In this document: positions 21,813-30,252 of the stretch, one piece after another
Numbering within the stretch: position 1 is the stretch's first letter
Layout: every line of letters starts with the position of its first letter
Origin: Gammaproteobacteria bacterium
GTDB taxonomy: Bacteria > Pseudomonadota > Gammaproteobacteria > Arenicellales > JAOTYS01
Direction: 5' to 3'
DNA: 57,736 bases
Assembly (NCBI GenBank): GCA_029861795.1
Contig: JAOTYS010000001.1
Coordinates: 1-57,736, forward strand
Made by a program: the position numbers and the translations under genes
The notes under the pieces: generated by a model
Databases searched by the model: none
Seen by the model: only the letters and a program-made list of their open reading frames with translations
What the model was told of the DNA's origin: nothing

Positions 21813-22795
21813 GCGGCCAAGTCGAATTGGGCTGTCTCTCTGTCAAAGAACTGCGTAGTGAGTTCGAATTGTTGGTTGGCATCGTCGATACGGCTTACTG
21901 TCCGAAAAAACTCACGCCCCCCCACCATCTCTCCGATATACCAAGATATGTGCTTGCGAGCCACGCGTACACCCAATGATTCACCATAAAAGTCGTAAAG
22001 GTCCGTGAGGTGGTGCAGTAGAATTTCGCGCTTCTCAGTCATAGTAGGCTCTGGCAGCTGTTCTCCAGTTTCCAAATAATGACGAATCTGACCGAATAAC
22101 CACGGCCGCCCCTGAGCGGCCCGGCCTACCATGATACCGTCAGCGCCGGTGTGCTCCAGTACCCGTTTCGCTTGCTGTGGCGAGGCGACGTCACCATTGG
22201 CGATGACCGGGATCGAGATGCAGTTCTTGACCGTCTTGATGGTGTCGTACTCTGCCTCACCTTGGAAGCGGCACGCCCGCGTCCGTCCATGGATTGCTAA
22301 TGCCTGAACCCCAGTATCTTCCGCGATCTTAGCAATGGTCGTTGCATTGCGATGTTCACAATCCCACCCAGTTCTTATCTTGAGAGTCACTGGGACATCC
22401 ACTGCCTTAACCACTGCTTCCAAAATTCGGGCAACTAAGCTTTCGTCTTTCAGTAGCGCTGAACCGGCAATCTTGTTACATACTTTCTTTGCCGGACAAC
22501 CCATGTTTATGTCTATGATCTGGGCTCCCTTGTCCACATTGAAACGCGCTGCTTGAGCCATCATCTCAGGATCTGCGCCGGCGATCTGAATCGATTTCGG
22601 CTCCAATTCTCCGTCGTGATTCATGCGTTGTCGTGTCTTCTTAGTTTTCGCGAGATCCAAATTGCTTGAAATCATTTCCGACACTGCAAGGCCTGCACCA
22701 AAACTTTTGCATAGTTGTCGAAATGGTCGATCTGTCACACCAGCCATGGGCGCAACAAATAAGTTGTTGATCAATTCGTACAGTCCTATCCGCAT
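21809..22795 (-). CDS. dusB: tRNA-dihydrouridine synthase B DusB
   Basis: FMN enzyme that reduces uridines in the tRNA D-loop; 328 residues from the ATG at 22795 (MRIGLYEL), which matches the family N-terminus better than the TTG five codons upstream. VAPMAGVTDRPFRQL (FMN site), DINMGCPAKKVCNK with the active-site Cys, the LKIRTGW strand, AIHGRTRACRF and IMVGRAAQGRPWLF are present. It is the first gene of the dusB-fis pair. Confidence 0.96.
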   Translation of the reverse strand: MRIGLYELINNLFVAPMAGVTDRPFRQLCKSFGAGLAVSEMISSNLDLAKTKKTRQRMNHDGELEPKSIQIAGADPEMMAQAARFNVDKGAQIIDINMGCPAKKVCNKIAGSALLKDESLVARILEAVVKAVDVPVTLKIRTGWDCEHRNATTIAKIAEDTGVQALAIHGRTRACRFQGEAEYDTIKTVKNCISIPVIANGDVASPQQAKRVLEHTGADGIMVGRAAQGRPWLFGQIRHYLETGEQLPEPTMTEKREILLHHLTDLYDFYGESLGVRVARKHISWYIGEMVGGREFFRTVSRIDDANQQFELTTQFFDRETAQFDLAA

Positions 22796-22861
22796 CGCTG
22801 GCGATAGCAATTCCTGTTGTACTCAAAATGTTGCGGGAGAAGGGAGGGTGATGATAACGCC

Positions 22862-22886
22862 GAAGCTTTTTTCAGAAAAGAGCTTC
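22862..22886. other. Imperfect inverted repeat in the dusB leader
   Basis: GAAGCTTTTT and AAAGAGCTTC form a 10-bp stem with one mismatch and a short loop, between the DUF3426 gene and dusB. No T-run follows on the minus strand. It may be a processing or attenuation hairpin; the role is unproven. Confidence 0.35.
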
Positions 22887-22935
22887 TGCAAACTTTGAGG
22901 CAAAGTGGAGCAAAAATACAGCTAGTGAAAGAAGC

Positions 22936-25900
22936 TTAGGGTGAGACGAGTTCCACTTCATAACCCACAGCGTTCTCGTGCGGGTCCGCGAGGTCCAGTG
23001 CAACTTGGGTTGCAACGTTGGGTGACAAGTTGAGCCCAGAACTGGATTCCCGGACTAGGTATTGAGATGGACGAAAAGAACGTCGTCCCAGAAGCTTTCC
23101 TTCAACGTCGGTGAGGCTTATCTGTAAGGTTGGATAAGGTTGTGGGTACTCAGCTTTGTTAAGGAGACTGGCGGTAACTCTTAGTGCACCTGGCACACCA
23201 GGATGAGGTGCTACTTTTGTTTGGACTAAGTCTATTAACTCCGCCGCACGCTGTGGTGGAACGTCGCATTTCATAATGTCGCACAGTCGAGCCATGTAAC
23301 TTCGCGTAGTAGCGTTTTGTGCGAGATCATCCCAATAGAAGTATCCAAACTGCCCGATCAACAACACCAGTAGAGACAGACTGCCGAGCGTCCACAGGGC
23401 TAGCCTGACTCGGCGGGAACCAAATGTCGTAGCATTCTGTGTTGCAATGGCATCGTCAAATCCACCTGGTCTCGGCGATATAGAGCTCGCGGCACCAGTC
23501 TTTATCCTTGCAGACGTTGCGCTCAGCGAAGGACTACTCTGGACTGTAGCTTGAGTCTTTCCGATAAGTGCCTCCGCGCTACCGACGTCGGAATCACCTG
23601 GTGATTCAGTACTGCGGTTGTCTGCAGACTTTTGTAGCTTGGAGATGGACTCTTCCAACGCGGACCAATCATAGGCAAAAGACTCGAGCACGATTTCCTC
23701 GTCGGGTACCGGATGGGATTTGTGCTTCTCTGAGCCAGGTTTTCCGATTGATTCGGCAGCCGGGCGTTCGCTAGCCTGTTTTCCAACCTCATGTGGTGTG
23801 GTGTGTTCAGATTTCGCGGCAATGTCCGGGCGATCGCTTGAAGGCAACTCCCCCATTGCCGTTACAGCCGCTTGCGCTGCGTCTTTTGGTGTAGATGTGG
23901 TCTCTTTCTTGTCCGCCTCACGTGGCTGTAGCGAGTCTTCTCCGCGTCGATCTTCGGGCTCGCCCTCGGTCTCGTCATCCTTATTTTCGTTAGGGGTCTC
24001 TGAAAGCTGATCGTCTGATTGCGTGTGGTCGGCGGCCTCGGTCTGCATCTGCAACAGTTGAGTCGCATCGAAGGTTCCTACTGACTCACTTGGTGCTAGT
24101 TGTTCGGACTCTGCCGTAGGCTCATCATCGTGAACCGGTTCAGCAATTGCAGTGTGCTCGTGCGATTCCGTACGCTCGATGCCCACGATCACGTCTGATG
24201 TGGGTTCCTCGCCCACCAGGAGCGGTTCTGTGGATCCCTCCGACTGCGGTATTTCACCGTCCTGTGTGGTCTGCTCCAAGAATTCGGCAGTGCCGTCGCC
24301 CTCCGACGGCAATTCCAATACAAGTCGTCGTACCGCAGGCCCTGCGTCCTCTGAGTCTTGTTTCTCCTCGCCACTAAGCTCGACGTGATCTTCCGTCTTT
24401 GTATCGACACCTTCTTGGTTTTCCTGATAGACCAATGCCGGTGGGACGTCACCGGTTATATCGTCCACTGGGAAATGCTCGGAAACTCCTTCGGATTCGG
24501 GTTCCGCGCCGGCGATATTGGCCTCGATCTCTACGATATCTGAATCATCTGTCACAGCGCCCAGCTCTGACTCATCCATGGTGCCGTCGTCGTGCGTCTT
24601 CGCAGACGTGTTCCCAAAATCGTGATCGTCGAGCCCAAACAAAGTCGCGTCATGGTCTTCGACCACCGGGGTGTCGGCTGGATCTGAGTCGTGCTCAGGA
24701 TCCACATCGGTTATGCCTGTTTCGACTTGGACTTGTGCTTGTGTCGAAATCGCTTCAGTTGTAACGCTATCCGTAGTCTCGTCCTCTGGCAGGTGTGCTA
24801 CGCTGACGGCAGCGGTCGCTTGGTCGACGCCGGAAGCGTCGGTAGAATCTGTTTGTTGTGCTGGCACCTGGTTTGCATCAGTGGTAACACCGTCTGTCTC
24901 GGGGTCTAGATCGTGGACAGCGACGTGCTCAGGGTCCGGCGTGGTCAGCAGCGGTGGTTGTTGATCTGTTTGATCTGTGGATGTTTTGAGTTCAAAGCGC
25001 TCCGAGGTGGTTTTTTCTAAGTTGTCGTTGTTGGAATCGTCTTCGATCTCTAGCTCTGTGAGTTGCTGTTCAACATCTGCTGCCGAGTCTGAAGTACTGA
25101 CTTCCCATTCTTCCGTGTGCTCCTGTTGTTCGATGTCGAGAGTTGGCTCCACTGAGGAATCCTCGCCAACATCTGACTCTGGGAGTGGTTGCTCGACACT
25201 CGGTGCGCGCTCGGTTTCGCCTGCTGGCACATCGTCGTCATGCTTGGAGACTTTGTCAGAGTCGTCATCGAGCGCCTCAAAATCGGTCGACTCGACAAAG
25301 TCGCGTACGGAGTCCGAATCAATCTCTGGGTCTGCGAGCAGCTCTTCACTATTGGCGGTAATGTCCTCCGTGGTTGCTTCCAGATCATCTTTGTTTTGGT
25401 GGTCTATATCATCACTCTCATCGGTGGTTTCACTCGGTTCAATTAAGACACCGGGCAATGATCTGACAGACTCTCCCTGCGATACCGCCGGCTCACCGTC
25501 AACCACTGAGGTCTCGATGACGTCCTCAACAGTTGGTAATGCTTCGATCTCCTCCCCACTGGCCTGATCCTCCTCAGCCGATTGGTCTTCTGGCTCCCAG
25601 TCCTCCACGCTTAGCACAGACTCCGCTGCCTCGGAGAGCAATGTCATGGAGTCACCAGTTTGCGATGCGTAGTCGACATCAGTCGTTGCGTGCCCCATGG
25701 ATGCCGGATGGTGTGCCCATTGCGGTGAGTGTGGATCCACACCAGCCTCATCGGAGTGAGATTTCGGGTCGATGTCCGCACCAGTTTGCCGTGCGAATTG
25801 GCCGCTCAGGTCTATCGATTCCATCGATTTGGCGCTGACGGGTTGCTCTGTGACTGCTTCCGGTTCCTCAATCAACGACTCGTCTGCGAGATCATAGGTG

Positions 25901-26259
25901 TTGGCAGATGGAACATCGGGGGAGTCCTTTGGCTGGTCCTGAATCTCCTGTTCGGTCTGATTGTCGTCGGTATCCAAAGACGGTTCGATGAGCACTATGG
26001 GCACGACATCCTCACCGAGGATTGAGGAAGAGAACGGTTCCTCTGTCTGTGTAATACCCGCTGAAGTTTCTGCTGAGACTGCGAGATGATCGGCGAGGCG
26101 TGGTTGTGGCTCAGATCTGGGCGGAAGGCTGTCAACTAGATTCCACGAGGCGTTAAAGATACGACGACAACTGCCGCAACGCACCAACCCCTGCCGCAAG
26201 CTGAGCTGTTCAGCAGTTACCGCAAAAATCACTTGGCAATGCGGGCATTCGCTATACAT
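22936..26259 (-). CDS. Giant zinc-ribbon / DUF3426 membrane protein with acidic linker
   Basis: 1107 residues. The N-terminus is an MJ0042-type zinc ribbon with CPHC (5-8) and CGSC (28-31). From about residue 75 to 880 the chain is low-complexity, very rich in Asp, Glu, Ser, Thr and Gln and poor in large hydrophobics. A basic patch (GSRRVR) precedes a single membrane helix at about 952-977, after which the DUF3426 domain (to 1107) should lie in the periplasm. Homologues in the same prmA/dusB setting usually have a few hundred residues, so the acidic region is exceptional. The function of DUF3426 proteins is unknown. The plus-strand ORFs in this interval are Ser-rich mirrors of the acidic codons, not genes. 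Confidence 0.88.
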   Translation of the reverse strand: MYSECPHCQVIFAVTAEQLSLRQGLVRCGSCRRIFNASWNLVDSLPPRSEPQPRLADHLAVSAETSAGITQTEEPFSSSILGEDVVPIVLIEPSLDTDDNQTEQEIQDQPKDSPDVPSANTYDLADESLIEEPEAVTEQPVSAKSMESIDLSGQFARQTGADIDPKSHSDEAGVDPHSPQWAHHPASMGHATTDVDYASQTGDSMTLLSEAAESVLSVEDWEPEDQSAEEDQASGEEIEALPTVEDVIETSVVDGEPAVSQGESVRSLPGVLIEPSETTDESDDIDHQNKDDLEATTEDITANSEELLADPEIDSDSVRDFVESTDFEALDDDSDKVSKHDDDVPAGETERAPSVEQPLPESDVGEDSSVEPTLDIEQQEHTEEWEVSTSDSAADVEQQLTELEIEDDSNNDNLEKTTSERFELKTSTDQTDQQPPLLTTPDPEHVAVHDLDPETDGVTTDANQVPAQQTDSTDASGVDQATAAVSVAHLPEDETTDSVTTEAISTQAQVQVETGITDVDPEHDSDPADTPVVEDHDATLFGLDDHDFGNTSAKTHDDGTMDESELGAVTDDSDIVEIEANIAGAEPESEGVSEHFPVDDITGDVPPALVYQENQEGVDTKTEDHVELSGEEKQDSEDAGPAVRRLVLELPSEGDGTAEFLEQTTQDGEIPQSEGSTEPLLVGEEPTSDVIVGIERTESHEHTAIAEPVHDDEPTAESEQLAPSESVGTFDATQLLQMQTEAADHTQSDDQLSETPNENKDDETEGEPEDRRGEDSLQPREADKKETTSTPKDAAQAAVTAMGELPSSDRPDIAAKSEHTTPHEVGKQASERPAAESIGKPGSEKHKSHPVPDEEIVLESFAYDWSALEESISKLQKSADNRSTESPGDSDVGSAEALIGKTQATVQSSPSLSATSARIKTGAASSISPRPGGFDDAIATQNATTFGSRRVRLALWTLGSLSLLVLLIGQFGYFYWDDLAQNATTRSYMARLCDIMKCDVPPQRAAELIDLVQTKVAPHPGVPGALRVTASLLNKAEYPQPYPTLQISLTDVEGKLLGRRSFRPSQYLVRESSSGLNLSPNVATQVALDLADPHENAVGYEVELVSP

Positions 26260-26343
26260 CGAAACTTACCGCAGACACGAGATTCGCGAACTCATAAGGA
26301 GCTTGAACCATTAACTGCTGAGCAGGGAATAATTTCGACTTTG

Positions 26344-27219
26344 TCATCGTTTTGTTCCGACTATCAGCAGCCAGTTATCGCGACGGAACCGCTCCAACGC
26401 AAATTGTGGTCGATAGTGACAGCTGACCATGTCGCCTTGATCCTCCAGGATCCCCGATAGTAGTAAGCGACCACCAGTTCTCACCAGGGTACAAAGCCGT
26501 GGCGCGAGTGTGGCCAAAGTGTTCGCGAGAATGTTGGCGATGACTATGTCCGCTTTGACCTCTTCAGTCAGCTCATGCGGAAGCGCTGCCCGAAATTGCG
26601 ACCGGACGCCATTGCGTTCGGCGTTATCCTCACTCACCGTCAGCGCTCGGGGGTCAATGTCTACTCCACACGCACACGATGCGCCGATCTTTAGTGCAGC
26701 GATCGCCAGGATTCCTGAGCCACAGCCATAGTCTACAACCTTGAGCCGTTGCAGCTCATTCCGCGACAACCAATCTAAGCATAGCGCAGTAGTTGGGTGC
26801 GTGCCTGTCCCAAATGCAAGACCGGGGTCCAGTATGATATTGACGTGCTCGCGTTGCGGCGGTTGAGACCAGCTTGGGCATATCCACAAGTGGTGCCCGA
26901 CCATTATGGGTTGGAATGAGTCTAGCGATACCTGCTCCCAGTCTTGGTCTTCGACGCGGTTGACGCGATAGCGGGAGGGTTGGCAACCCAGCACGGTGGC
27001 AACGGCATCGATGATGAGATCTGGAAAGTAGTCGCCGGGAAATAGACCAGTGACGCACACTTTCTGCCAAGCAGGCCGCTCACCATAGTCTGAATCGTAG
27101 CAGGCGTCATCGTTGGCACTTTGGATTATCACCGCGATGGCGCCAACCGCCTCTAATGCGTCACTGACGCGCTGTGACCAGTCGTTATCAACAAAAAACT
27201 GGACACGTAGCCAAGCCAT
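26344..27219 (-). CDS. prmA: Ribosomal protein L11 methyltransferase PrmA
   Basis: Trimethylates ribosomal protein L11 using SAM; 291 residues. The small N-terminal substrate domain is followed by the diagnostic DPGLAFGTGTHPTTALCL, VVDYGCGSGILAIAALKIGA (SAM site), VDIDPRAL and DIVIANILANTL with the catalytic-site NILA. Placed 41 bases downstream of accC and upstream of the DUF3426 gene, a conserved order. Confidence 0.96.
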   Translation of the reverse strand: MAWLRVQFFVDNDWSQRVSDALEAVGAIAVIIQSANDDACYDSDYGERPAWQKVCVTGLFPGDYFPDLIIDAVATVLGCQPSRYRVNRVEDQDWEQVSLDSFQPIMVGHHLWICPSWSQPPQREHVNIILDPGLAFGTGTHPTTALCLDWLSRNELQRLKVVDYGCGSGILAIAALKIGASCACGVDIDPRALTVSEDNAERNGVRSQFRAALPHELTEEVKADIVIANILANTLATLAPRLCTLVRTGGRLLLSGILEDQGDMVSCHYRPQFALERFRRDNWLLIVGTKR

Positions 27220-27260
27220 CTCGAGGCCTGCAGTAAGTGGTTAGCGATGCAGTGGTGCAG

Positions 27261-28619
27261 TCATTGAACACTCTTTGCCAAACGCCCGAATTTCTCTTCT
27301 AGATAATGAATATTGACCGGCCCTGTTTGAAACGCGGAATCCGATAGTATTTGCCGATGTAACGCAAGGTTGGTGTTTATCCCCTCAACCACCATTTCCT
27401 GCAACGCGCTCTGCATTCGCGCCATTGCCTCGCGTCGAGTCGAGCCATGAGCAATTAGTTTGGCGATTAGTGAATCGTAGTAAGGCGGTACAGAGTAGTT
27501 ATTGTAGACGTGTGAGTCCACCCTTATTCCGGGACCTCCCGGTTGATGATATTGCAGGATGCGCCCGGGCGATGGGGTAAATGTGCTGGGATCCTCCGCG
27601 TTAACTCTGCATTCCATCGCATGACCGCGTAGTACAATTTCTTCTTGCAGATAGGCCAGTTTTTCACCCCCGGCAATGAGCAGTTGCTGTTTGACGATAT
27701 CAACACCAGTCACCATTTCTGTCACTGGGTGCTCCACCTGCACCCGAGTATTCATTTCAATGAAGTAAAATTCACCGTTTTGGTAAAGAAACTCGAAGGT
27801 CCCCGCACTTCGGTAGCCGATGAGCTGACACGCCTTGACACAACGCTGGGAGATTTCCTCTCGTTGTTCGTCGGGGATTCCCGGTGCCGGCGCCTCTTCC
27901 AAGATCTTTTGGTGGCGCCTTTGAAGTGAGCAGTCTCGGTCGCCTAAATGGATAGTATTGCCGTAGTGGTCTGCCAGTACCTGATATTCGATGTGACGTG
28001 GTTGCTGCAAGAACTTCTCCATATACACCGTGTCATTGCCGAAGGCCGCCAATGCTTCGTTGCGGGTCAATGCGATCGAGTTGACCAACGCGGCCTCAGT
28101 ATGCACTACTCGCATTCCCTTGCCGCCTCCGCCGCCCGTTGCCTTGACGATGATTGGGTAACCGATTTCCTCCGCCATTGCCAAGTTCTTTTTGTCGTCC
28201 TCGCCCAGCCGCTCGCCAGAGCCCGGCACACAGGGCACACCAGCCTGTCGCATGGCACGGATCGCTGAGATCTTGTCACCCATTAGTCGGATGGTGTCAG
28301 GTCGTGGTCCAACAAAGGTAAATCCACTCTCTTCAACACGCTCAGCAAAATCCGCATTCTCAGCAAGGAAACCATAACCGGGATGGATGGCGCTGGCGTC
28401 CGTCACTACGGCCGCACTAATCACGGCAGGGATGTTCAGATAACTCTCAGCGGCTGGAGGTGGGCCGATGCAAACGGACTCGTCGGCCAGACGAACATAC
28501 TTTGCGTCGCGGTCAGCCTCCGAATGCAACGCAACTGTCTTGATGCCAAGCTCGCGGCAAGCGCGTTGTATCCGAAGCGCGATCTCACCACGGTTGGCGA
28601 TCACCAACTTGCCGATCAT
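27261..28619 (-). CDS. accC: Acetyl-CoA carboxylase biotin carboxylase subunit AccC
   Basis: Carboxylates the biotin on AccB with ATP and bicarbonate, first half of malonyl-CoA formation; 452 residues, full length. [20 protein letters not shown], the glycine-rich [15 protein letters not shown]-binding loop, the MEKFL strand, [14 protein letters not shown] and the [13 protein letters not shown] motif are present. Encoded 20 bases after accB. Confidence 0.97.
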   Translation of the reverse strand: MIGKLVIANRGEIALRIQRACRELGIKTVALHSEADRDAKYVRLADESVCIGPPPAAESYLNIPAVISAAVVTDASAIHPGYGFLAENADFAERVEESGFTFVGPRPDTIRLMGDKISAIRAMRQAGVPCVPGSGERLGEDDKKNLAMAEEIGYPIIVKATGGGGGKGMRVVHTEAALVNSIALTRNEALAAFGNDTVYMEKFLQQPRHIEYQVLADHYGNTIHLGDRDCSLQRRHQKILEEAPAPGIPDEQREEISQRCVKACQLIGYRSAGTFEFLYQNGEFYFIEMNTRVQVEHPVTEMVTGVDIVKQQLLIAGGEKLAYLQEEIVLRGHAMECRVNAEDPSTFTPSPGRILQYHQPGGPGIRVDSHVYNNYSVPPYYDSLIAKLIAHGSTRREAMARMQSALQEMVVEGINTNLALHRQILSDSAFQTGPVNIHYLEEKFGRLAKSVQ

Positions 28620-28639
28620 GATTAGCTACAACAAACGCG

Positions 28640-29092
28640 TTAGTCGATGACGAACAGCACTTCGCCGTATTCCACGGGGTCACCGCTTTGTTTGAGGATA
28701 GCGCGGACCGTACCGGCCCGGTCCGCTTGTATTTGGTTGAAGATCTTCATTGCTTCAATAATGCACAAGGTATCGCCTGCAGCTACTTTGCCGCCGACTT
28801 GAACGAAAGGCTCCGCCTCAGCTCTAGAGGCAGCATAGTAAGTGCCGACCATGGGTGAAAGCACCCGGTTCCCAGGTGGCGCATCGTGAGTGGCGTCGGA
28901 ATCGTGTTCCGAGGCAGTGGGGATAACGCTCTCCACTGTGCTGCTCGTCGCGCCGAGTGGCGGTATACCTCCTGGGACCAACAGCCCTGCTCGGCTGAGT
29001 CGGATCGATTCCTCGCCGTCGGAAATCTCTATCTCGGTGAGCTGCGATTGCTCCAACATTTCCATTAACTTTTTGATCTTGCGAATGTCCAT
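28640..29092 (-). CDS. accB: Biotin carboxyl carrier protein AccB
   Basis: Carrier subunit of acetyl-CoA carboxylase, 150 residues. The C-terminal biotinyl domain carries the attachment motif EAMKIFNQ with the Lys to be biotinylated; a Pro/Thr/Ala-rich linker joins it to the N-terminal helix MDIRKIKKLMEMLEQSQLTEIEI. The start codon directly abuts the aroQ stop (TGAATG), so the genes are translationally coupled. Confidence 0.96.
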   Translation of the reverse strand: MDIRKIKKLMEMLEQSQLTEIEISDGEESIRLSRAGLLVPGGIPPLGATSSTVESVIPTASEHDSDATHDAPPGNRVLSPMVGTYYAASRAEAEPFVQVGGKVAAGDTLCIIEAMKIFNQIQADRAGTVRAILKQSGDPVEYGEVLFVID

Positions 29093-29536
29093 TCAAGATT
29101 GCTCGATTCGCTGTAATGCTGCTTGGAGCGCCAATTCATAACCCTTAGCACCGAATCCGCTTATTACTCCGATGGCCAGATCCGAGAAGTACGAGTGACC
29201 GCGGAATGCCTCGCGGGCATGGATGTTGGACAGATGCACCTCGATAAATGGTATTCCTGTTGCAGCTAACGCATCACGCAGCGCGACACTGGTGTGGGTA
29301 AAGGCCGCGGGGTTGATAATGATGAAGTCTACTTTGTCTCGCGAGGCTTTTTGGATCGCATCCACTAGCTCGTGTTCGGCGTTACTCTGGACGCATCGCA
29401 GAGCATGGCCCGCTCCACTGGCCACTTCATTTAAGCGCCTGTCGATCTGTTCGAGGGTGTGGTGTCCGTAGTGTTCGGGCTCGCGGTCACCAAGCAGGTT
29501 CAAATTGGGTCCGTGCAGAACAAGTAAGTTCGCCAT
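29093..29536 (-). CDS. aroQ: Type II 3-dehydroquinate dehydratase AroQ
   Basis: Third step of the shikimate pathway; 147 residues, the size of dodecameric type II enzymes. [20 protein letters not shown] holds the catalytic Arg/Tyr loop, [18 protein letters not shown] the substrate Asn and [22 protein letters not shown] the catalytic His. First gene of the aroQ-accB-accC set, with a 162-base untranslated gap upstream that likely holds its promoter. Confidence 0.97.
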   Translation of the reverse strand: MANLLVLHGPNLNLLGDREPEHYGHHTLEQIDRRLNEVASGAGHALRCVQSNAEHELVDAIQKASRDKVDFIIINPAAFTHTSVALRDALAATGIPFIEVHLSNIHAREAFRGHSYFSDLAIGVISGFGAKGYELALQAALQRIEQS

Positions 29537-29698
29537 CTAGGGGTAAGAACCTTTGGGTGTGATGGAAGCCCGCTAAAGCAACGCACGCGCACACGTAGTC
29601 TGCCCAAATCTACTGAATATGTCCAGATAGTCGTTGGATCGATGGAAATAGGCACTATTTCGCCGACGTTCGACGCGGTTCCGTCTCTGATGCATGGA

Positions 29699-30223
29699 TC
29701 AAAGCAGCTTATGCAATACCATCATGAGCTCCTCAGACGTGAACGGACCAAGTTTTCTATATTTCACTGCGTGCCGCCGATTGGTGAGCACGCTGTAAGG
29801 TAATCCCCCCGCTTCGTTACCTAAGGCGTACATCAACGCCATGGTGTCCTCGTTTCCAACCAGTACCGGGTATTGCATGCCCATATCGTCGGCAAAGGCG
29901 CGCACCGCTTCGGGATCGTCCAGGGCGACCCCGACGACCTGAAGCCCCTTGCCGTGATACCTCGCCTGGGCATCCATGAACAAGGGGATCTCCTCGCGGC
30001 AAGGGGCACACCAGGTTGCCCAGAAGTTGATCAGCACGATTTGGTCCTGCCATTCGCTGATCTGGTGTATACGCCCTTCAACATCAGGAAGTGCAAGGGT
30101 TGAGATCGAATTCTGGTGGCGACCGGTAACCGAGCGATTCTCTGCGAGCTGGTAGCCGGTGAATATTGCGAGACAGCAGAGCGCAATGACAGCGATTAGT
30201 TTGACGACGCGATTCAAAGCCAA
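29699..30223 (-). CDS. TlpA/ResA-like periplasmic thiol-disulfide reductase
   Basis: 174 residues, TTG start. An N-terminal signal anchor (VVKLIAVIALCCLAIFTGYQL) leads into an AhpC/TSA-type thioredoxin fold with the motif NFWATWCAPCREEIP, whose CAPC pair is the active site. Such membrane-tethered thioredoxins reduce periplasmic disulfides, for example in cytochrome c assembly, and are themselves kept reduced by DsbD or CcdA. It is encoded only 29 bases after dsbD, so DsbD is the natural electron donor (inference). Confidence 0.9.
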   Translation of the reverse strand: MALNRVVKLIAVIALCCLAIFTGYQLAENRSVTGRHQNSISTLALPDVEGRIHQISEWQDQIVLINFWATWCAPCREEIPLFMDAQARYHGKGLQVVGVALDDPEAVRAFADDMGMQYPVLVGNEDTMALMYALGNEAGGLPYSVLTNRRHAVKYRKLGPFTSEELMMVLHKLL

Positions 30224-30252
30224 ACGAGATCCCCGCTTGAGATGGCCAAGAG

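Noticed and set aside
24977..25567. Ser-rich plus-strand frame of about 196 residues
   Set aside because: Complement of the acidic codons (GAC/GAA/GAG/TCx) in the DUF3426 linker; its serine richness is an artefact.
23619..26035. Possible tandem-repeat protein in the DUF3426 linker
   Set aside because: Composition is biased, but I see no regular repeat unit by eye; it is better described as low-complexity.
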